A stretch of DNA of 64,000 bases from Mycobacterium sp. PSTR-4-N (GTDB lineage Bacteria > Actinomycetota > Actinomycetes > Mycobacteriales > Mycobacteriaceae). The translations under genes were made by a program, and so were the position numbers. Shown piece by piece: positions 59,897 through 64,000 of the stretch (positions within the stretch are counted from its first letter, which is position 1; each line of letters starts with the position of its first letter). The notes beneath the pieces are model-generated. The model was not told where the DNA came from. It searched no databases and saw only the letters and a program-made list of their open reading frames with translations. The stretch spans positions 310,001-374,000 of the forward strand of contig NZ_JAKRFN010000001.1 of NCBI RefSeq assembly GCF_022348085.1, given 5' to 3'.

Positions 59897-60871
59897 ATGC
59901 CCATCTCAGGGGCCGACGCGTCGCAGCTTCGCTCGACGGCGCAGCAATTCGACAGTGCGGCGGAGTCGTTGACGGCATCGCTGAAGACTTTGAGCAACCT
60001 CGTCGCGAGTGGAACGCAGTGGCGGGGGCCCGACGCCGATCGATTCCGATCGGAGTGGAACGCCGTCTCGACGGCCTCGCTCAACAGCGCCGCCGTCGCG
60101 TTACGGGAGGGCTCGAAGTGCCTGCGCCGCAACGCCGACGAGCAGGAACACGCCAGTGGCGTGTCCTCGGCTGCAGGCTCGTCGGTCATGGAGTGCAAGC
60201 CGGGAGACTCCCGCCCGGCACCGACGGGGCTGGCCGGCCTCTGGACAGAGATCGGTGCGATTTCCAACGAGCATGGATCGGCGGGATACCGGGTTCAGGA
60301 GGTCGTGGGGCCGGACGGGGTGACCCGCTACATCGTCTACATCGCGGGCACCGACGCTGCCGACGGTCAGACCCTGGTGTCGAATATTCCTGCCGCGATG
60401 GGCATTCCGGACGCGAACCAGCTCAAAGCGCTGAAAAGCATGATCCCCGACGGCGCCGAGGTCATGCTGGTGGGCTACAGCCAGGGCGGTATGGACGCAC
60501 AGAACATCGCGATGCAGCACGACAACGGCTTCAAGGTCACCCAGGTGGTCACGTTCGGTTCGCCGGCGCGCGCCGATCTCGATGTCCCCGCCGTGCACCT
60601 GCAGGCCAAGGGCGACCACATCCCGACGACAACGCTCGGCTCACCGGGCCCGTACTTCCAGAACTCGACAGGATCGAACCCGGACGCGCACATCTACCAC
60701 GGACAGTCCACCGTGACCGGCAACGGCTATGCGATCCACGAGAAGGCTTACGGCTCCCTGTCGCGCAACTGGGACAAGGCCGACTTCGCCCTCGGGGCGA
60801 AGAATCTCGACGACTTCACCGGTACCGCAGTGTCCACCCGGGATCTCGACGTCGACGGACGAGTTCGTTAG
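59897..60871 (+). CDS. WXG100-lipase fusion, candidate type VII effector
   Basis: The 324-residue protein has an N-terminal WXG module (1-88; Trp42-Arg-Gly44 in QWRGPDADRFRSEW, tail NADEQEHASGV) joined to an alpha/beta-hydrolase domain (about 110-310). The nucleophile elbow is GYSQGG (Ser195); Asp240 (AKGDHIP) and His281 (AIHEKAY) are placed as in a lipase triad. The fold resembles lipase/PE-PPE-type serine hydrolases. It starts two bases after the DUF6777 stop behind GGAGGT. Export through the EssC-like motor and lipid or ester hydrolysis are inferred. Confidence 0.86.
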   Translation: MPISGADASQLRSTAQQFDSAAESLTASLKTLSNLVASGTQWRGPDADRFRSEWNAVSTASLNSAAVALREGSKCLRRNADEQEHASGVSSAAGSSVMECKPGDSRPAPTGLAGLWTEIGAISNEHGSAGYRVQEVVGPDGVTRYIVYIAGTDAADGQTLVSNIPAAMGIPDANQLKALKSMIPDGAEVMLVGYSQGGMDAQNIAMQHDNGFKVTQVVTFGSPARADLDVPAVHLQAKGDHIPTTTLGSPGPYFQNSTGSNPDAHIYHGQSTVTGNGYAIHEKAYGSLSRNWDKADFALGAKNLDDFTGTAVSTRDLDVDGRVR

Positions 60872-60878
60872 TCGTCGC

Positions 60879-61724
60879 GTGAAATTCACTCCGCCGCCGA
60901 CGTGGCCGCGTTTCCCGCCGGACTGGTCACCGACGCCGGACTGGAAGCCGGACCCTTCATGGCCGCCTCCGCCACCGGGCTGGACGTTCTGGACCGACGA
61001 CGAAGGCAGCGAACAAGACCCACGGCGTCGACCGTTCGCGCGCCGTATCCCCTGGGGCGTCGGCCTCATCGCTCTTGCGACCGCCACCGTCGTCGGCGCC
61101 ATGTCGGTACTCGCCGTCACACAGTCGGTCGAAATTCAGACGCTCGAGCAGACTGGCACGATTCAGCACACGTTAGTCCTGCGCCCGGACACGGAGGACA
61201 TCTACACCGACTTCAGGGCATGGCAGCGCCTCGGCCAGATTCGGGTGACGCCAACGGCGGACGGGCGGTCCGCCACGCTCGATTCGCCGGCAGGGGAAGA
61301 TGATTGGTCGGGCATCCAACTGCCCGGCGGCCACACCTGCGGAATGCGCATCGCGGGTCGGGTGAGCTTCAACTCCCGGATTCCGGGCGACGGCGGGTAC
61401 GGGTTTGGACTGGCCGAGGTGGACGGGCCGCCCGAGTCGGCGACGCTGACCGGTTCGGCAGTGCAATATGACGCCGGTCGGAGCGGCTACCGCGTGACCC
61501 ACTATCCCTCCGATATGGATTCGGACATCTCGCCTGCCCCGTTCGCCGCCGGCTGGCACGCCTTCGAGTTGACGGTGTACAAATCCGGCACCGTCGTTCA
61601 TCGCGTCGACGGTGCGGAGGTTCTTCGCACTTCCATCGCCCCGGTGTGCGGGTATCCGGTCATCCGCGTGTGGGGGGGATCAGCGGAGATCGCCGACCTG
61701 GATGTGTTCGTCGGAGCGTATTAG
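60879..61724 (+). CDS. Exported protein with Pro/Trp-rich tail and concanavalin-like domain
   Basis: The 281-residue protein has an N-terminal cytoplasmic tail with Pro-Trp motifs (WPRFPPDW, DWKPDPSWPPPPPGW) that often bind partner domains, one membrane span (about 59-81) and an outer beta-sandwich (about 100-281; GYGFGLAEVDG, HAFELTVYKSG) like LamG/concanavalin-type lectin domains. GTG start at 60879, seven bases past the lipase stop. Its 3' end overlaps the convergent membrane gene by three bases. Binding target unknown. Confidence 0.76.
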   Translation: MKFTPPPTWPRFPPDWSPTPDWKPDPSWPPPPPGWTFWTDDEGSEQDPRRRPFARRIPWGVGLIALATATVVGAMSVLAVTQSVEIQTLEQTGTIQHTLVLRPDTEDIYTDFRAWQRLGQIRVTPTADGRSATLDSPAGEDDWSGIQLPGGHTCGMRIAGRVSFNSRIPGDGGYGFGLAEVDGPPESATLTGSAVQYDAGRSGYRVTHYPSDMDSDISPAPFAAGWHAFELTVYKSGTVVHRVDGAEVLRTSIAPVCGYPVIRVWGGSAEIADLDVFVGAY

Positions 61725-63268
61725 GCCCTGCCCCATGGTTGTCCGCCCGTGTTGCGGGCCCAGTCGGCGACAAGTTCGGTGTCGAACCGTTCTTGCCTCA
61801 TGCGCAGGTCGGTGTAGATCAGTACCTGGAGCACGCGAACATAGGCGATCAGAGCCCCGAACGCGATCACAAAGAACAGCAGGGCCCCGACGGGGCCGAG
61901 CACGAAGCTGGCCAGCAGCCCGGGAATTGACAGCACGGGCATCACACACACGGCCCAGATCAGATGCACACCGAGCAATCGCCCTGCTGCGGGCTTGGCC
62001 AGCTGCATCGATCGCCGCAGTGAGTCCATCACGCCACGTCGTTCGATGATCAAGACCAGCGGCGCCAGGCTGAACATGATGCCCACGACGAACGACCCGA
62101 CGAACAGGACGGTCATCAGGAGCAGCGCCAAGGGCAGGCCGACCGCGAAGGCGGCGAACACCACCCCCATGGCCAGCCCGTCGACGAGGATGAAGATTCC
62201 GTAGTAGACAAGAGTCAGCCGGCACACGGGAAGGACGCGGCTGCGGGCCTCCCGCACAACGTCTTTCATCCGCACCGGAAGACCTCGAACCGCCTTGTCG
62301 GTCGCCGACACCGATAAAGCAAGCAGCGCGGCATCAGCTGGAAAGGCCAAGGCGCACAGAAACAGCCAGAGCAGAAGCATCACGCCGAACAGACCGCCGA
62401 ATACGTCTGTCGCATCCGCGGATTCGAAGAGTGAGGTCGACAGCGACGTCGAGGACACCGCGATCGACATCACGATGCCCGACGCCACTGCGCAGACCAC
62501 CGCGAACGCGATCAGGATGACGACGGGAATTCCGACAAGCGTGGGCCAGTGTCGGCCGAGAATCCGGAACGCGCCGGTGAACATCTCGGGAAAGCTCAGC
62601 GGTCGCAGCGGGATGACGGGCGTGCCTGGTGCCGGGGCCGGGTCGCTGGTGCGTTCGGTTCGCGTCAGAACGGCCATCAGATCGGGATGCCATGCGGTGC
62701 GCCGCGCCTGGGTGAAGTAGGCGGCGGCGGCGCAGCCGGCCGCGACCAGAACCCAGCCGAAGCCGAGGATCAGCGATGCCAACAGCGTCAGCGCCGAGAG
62801 CCCCCACAGCACGTGGAAAGGCTGAACGGCCACCGATGGAGCGACCGAATCACGGCGCGGCTGTTGCCCGTCCGGCTCGCGGTGCCAGGCGTTGCCGTGG
62901 GCTGCGGATGGCACAGGGACGCCGGCTGACGGTCGGCGATCGACCGGCGGAGGCGGCGGAGGCGGCGGCGATGATGGCGGACGCGGTGAAGGCGGCGGAG
63001 GCGGTGAAGGGCGCGAGGGCGCGGTCGGGATGCGAGGGGACGGACTCGCGCCTCGTCCGGTGTAGGTGGTGCCGGCGGTGAACCGGTCTGGGAGCCGGGA
63101 CGGCGGGGAGGCATGCGGCCGCGGGGCCGGGGCGGCAGGCCCCCGATAGATCTTGGGAGCAGCGCTGGCCGGTTCGGTGCTGGGAGACGTGTCCGGTGGT
63201 GCGCTGAAATGCTGCGCTGCTTGGCGCCGATATTCGGCGTGCGGGTCGGGGTCTTGTCCGTTGCTCAT
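61721..63268 (-). CDS. Polytopic membrane protein with Pro-rich cytoplasmic N terminus
   Basis: The 515-residue protein has a 130-residue leader rich in Pro/Ser/Arg (including a PPPPPPPP run) and then about eight membrane spans, among them YGIFILVDGLAMGVVFAAFAV and GLLASFVLGPVGALLFFVIAFGALI. It resembles the GDPD-associated membrane domains (DUF7847-like), but no catalytic motif was seen. ATG 63268 follows GGGAG. It is convergent with the preceding cluster and shares its Pro-rich style, so it may be a component or regulator of the type VII-like system. Confidence 0.8.
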   Translation of the reverse strand: MSNGQDPDPHAEYRRQAAQHFSAPPDTSPSTEPASAAPKIYRGPAAPAPRPHASPPSRLPDRFTAGTTYTGRGASPSPRIPTAPSRPSPPPPPSPRPPSSPPPPPPPPVDRRPSAGVPVPSAAHGNAWHREPDGQQPRRDSVAPSVAVQPFHVLWGLSALTLLASLILGFGWVLVAAGCAAAAYFTQARRTAWHPDLMAVLTRTERTSDPAPAPGTPVIPLRPLSFPEMFTGAFRILGRHWPTLVGIPVVILIAFAVVCAVASGIVMSIAVSSTSLSTSLFESADATDVFGGLFGVMLLLWLFLCALAFPADAALLALSVSATDKAVRGLPVRMKDVVREARSRVLPVCRLTLVYYGIFILVDGLAMGVVFAAFAVGLPLALLLMTVLFVGSFVVGIMFSLAPLVLIIERRGVMDSLRRSMQLAKPAAGRLLGVHLIWAVCVMPVLSIPGLLASFVLGPVGALLFFVIAFGALIAYVRVLQVLIYTDLRMRQERFDTELVADWARNTGGQPWGRA

Positions 63269-63302
63269 TCGAGTCTCCCGAAGCACGGTGATGGCGCAGC
63301 GT

Positions 63303-64000
63303 TCACAGAGCACGTCCGGCCGGAGTGGGACGACGTTGAGGCTCGGTCATCGCCTCGGCCACGAGGCAGGCCACGCATCCGCCGACGAAGACCCCGACGT
63401 CGAGGAGCCAGAACGTGAACCAGTTTGGCGCAGAGCTCATTCCCTGTTCCGAGTACCAGATCGACCACCACGCCAGCCCTGCGGCCGGGAAGAGACCGAG
63501 AACCCAGCCACTGCCGCGACGGCGCGCGATCGACCATGCGATGACGAACACCACGGCGACGAGGACAGGCACCCTACCGATCCACGGCAACAGGTCGTAC
63601 GGAGGCTCGGAATAGGTGTAGCCCTCGATGGTTCGGTTCTGCGACAGCAAGGCCACGAGACTCCACTCGTCGGAGGGACTCGATGCGAGCCCGGCGACCA
63701 CTGTGCCGGCGAGCGCCAGAAGGATTGCGGGAGGTCTGCGTTCGGCGGTGCGGGCATTGGCCGCCACGCACACCACGAAGAACGCGTTCAGGCCGTTGGC
63801 GAGCCACCACACTTGCCAGGGCGAGGTGAAATCGCCGTGCATCAGGATCGCGTAAACAATGAGGGACGGCACCAGCAGCAGTGCGGAGACAACGCCTCCC
63901 CCGGATTTCGCGACCGACTCACCAGGCCGCCCGTCAGGTGGTGGAGGCGAGAGGAAGTCGGTCGGCGTCCCCGGCGACCAGGCGGGCGCGGAAGCGCGCG
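63303..64000 (-). CDS. Membrane protein, 5' end beyond window
   Basis: The reading frame is open from the stop at 63303 to the window edge. The part inside the window encodes a Pro-rich start (PAWSPGTPTDFLSPPPPDG) and about five membrane spans with an aromatic-rich loop (SIWYSEQGMSSAPNWFTFW). A GTG at 63872 would give a 189-residue protein, but the upstream codons read well and contain no stop, so the true start is probably past 64000. Function unknown. Confidence 0.66.
   Translation of the reverse strand, partial: RASAPAWSPGTPTDFLSPPPPDGRPGESVAKSGGGVVSALLLVPSLIVYAILMHGDFTSPWQVWWLANGLNAFFVVCVAANARTAERRPPAILLALAGTVVAGLASSPSDEWSLVALLSQNRTIEGYTYSEPPYDLLPWIGRVPVLVAVVFVIAWSIARRRGSGWVLGLFPAAGLAWWSIWYSEQGMSSAPNWFTFWLLDVGVFVGGCVACLVAEAMTEPQRRPTPAGRAL

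Noticed and set aside
49064..61724. Standard ESX-4 or other ESX cluster
   Set aside because: There is no eccB, eccD, eccE or mycP here, and the ATPase has FHA-like and ubiquitin-like domains that EccC lacks.

Overview
The window is about 64 kb of GC-rich (roughly two-thirds G+C) actinobacterial chromosome. Gene content and order point to a mycobacterium, most likely a fast-growing Mycolicibacterium-type species: secA1, raiA/hpf, comF, lpqB, mtrB, mtrA, tmk, ahcY, alkB-rubA-rubB-TetR, an APC permease, an FAD oxidoreductase, manA, a TobH-like gene, manB, a DUF3499 gene, whiB2, fbiA-fbiB, a GDP-mannose pyrophosphorylase, wbbL, rmlD and an LCP ligase follow the order of the M. tuberculosis Rv3240c-Rv3267 segment. 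The species cannot be named from the sequence alone.

Region 1 (1-10.7 kb, minus strand) holds core export, translation and signalling genes: secA1 (3' end cut by the window), a long hibernation-promoting factor, a ComF phosphoribosyltransferase, a Rieske lipoprotein, the lpqB-mtrB-mtrA cell-envelope signalling operon, an unknown gene and thymidylate kinase. Region 2 (10.7-14.9 kb, plus strand) is an export module: an HSL-type esterase, a glycerophosphodiesterase and a Tat-exported metallophosphoesterase, the last two translationally coupled. Region 3 (14.9-24 kb) holds ahcY with a lipoprotein, an MFS carrier, the alkane hydroxylase operon, an APC permease and an FAD oxidoreductase.

Region 4 (23.7-38.7 kb) supplies the envelope and coenzyme F420: mannose activation (manA, manB, GDP-Man pyrophosphorylase), the rhamnose linker (rmlD, wbbL), an LCP glycopolymer ligase, F420 synthesis (fbiA, fbiB) and the septation regulator whiB2. 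Region 5 (38.7-46.6 kb) holds birA, a KtrB/KtrA potassium uptake pair, fadE25, a small Cys/His protein, a giant AAA/LuxR regulator preceded by a perfect CRP-type palindrome, and a DUF4242 protein.

Region 6 (46.7-64 kb) is the unusual part. It opens with a secreted mosaic protein (Ig/VCBS-like repeats, CHAP cysteine hydrolase, SH3b wall-binding domain) that looks like a phage lysin joined to a mycobacterial surface-protein stem. It continues with a type VII secretion-like locus that is not a canonical ESX cluster: a 1470-residue EssC-type motor with ubiquitin-like and FHA-like N-terminal domains, a free WXG100 protein, two larger proteins with the same WXG module at their N termini (one carrying an alpha/beta-hydrolase lipase-like domain, one a glycine/hydrophobic tail), a DUF7159 membrane protein with a Cys-rich exterior, and several single- or multi-span membrane proteins. 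No eccB, eccD, eccE or mycP is present in the window. The likely job is export of WXG-tagged effectors, with the lipase-like protein the best effector candidate.

Two families of imperfect palindromic repeats sit in intergenic gaps. No rRNA, tRNA, IS element, prophage or CRISPR array was recognised.
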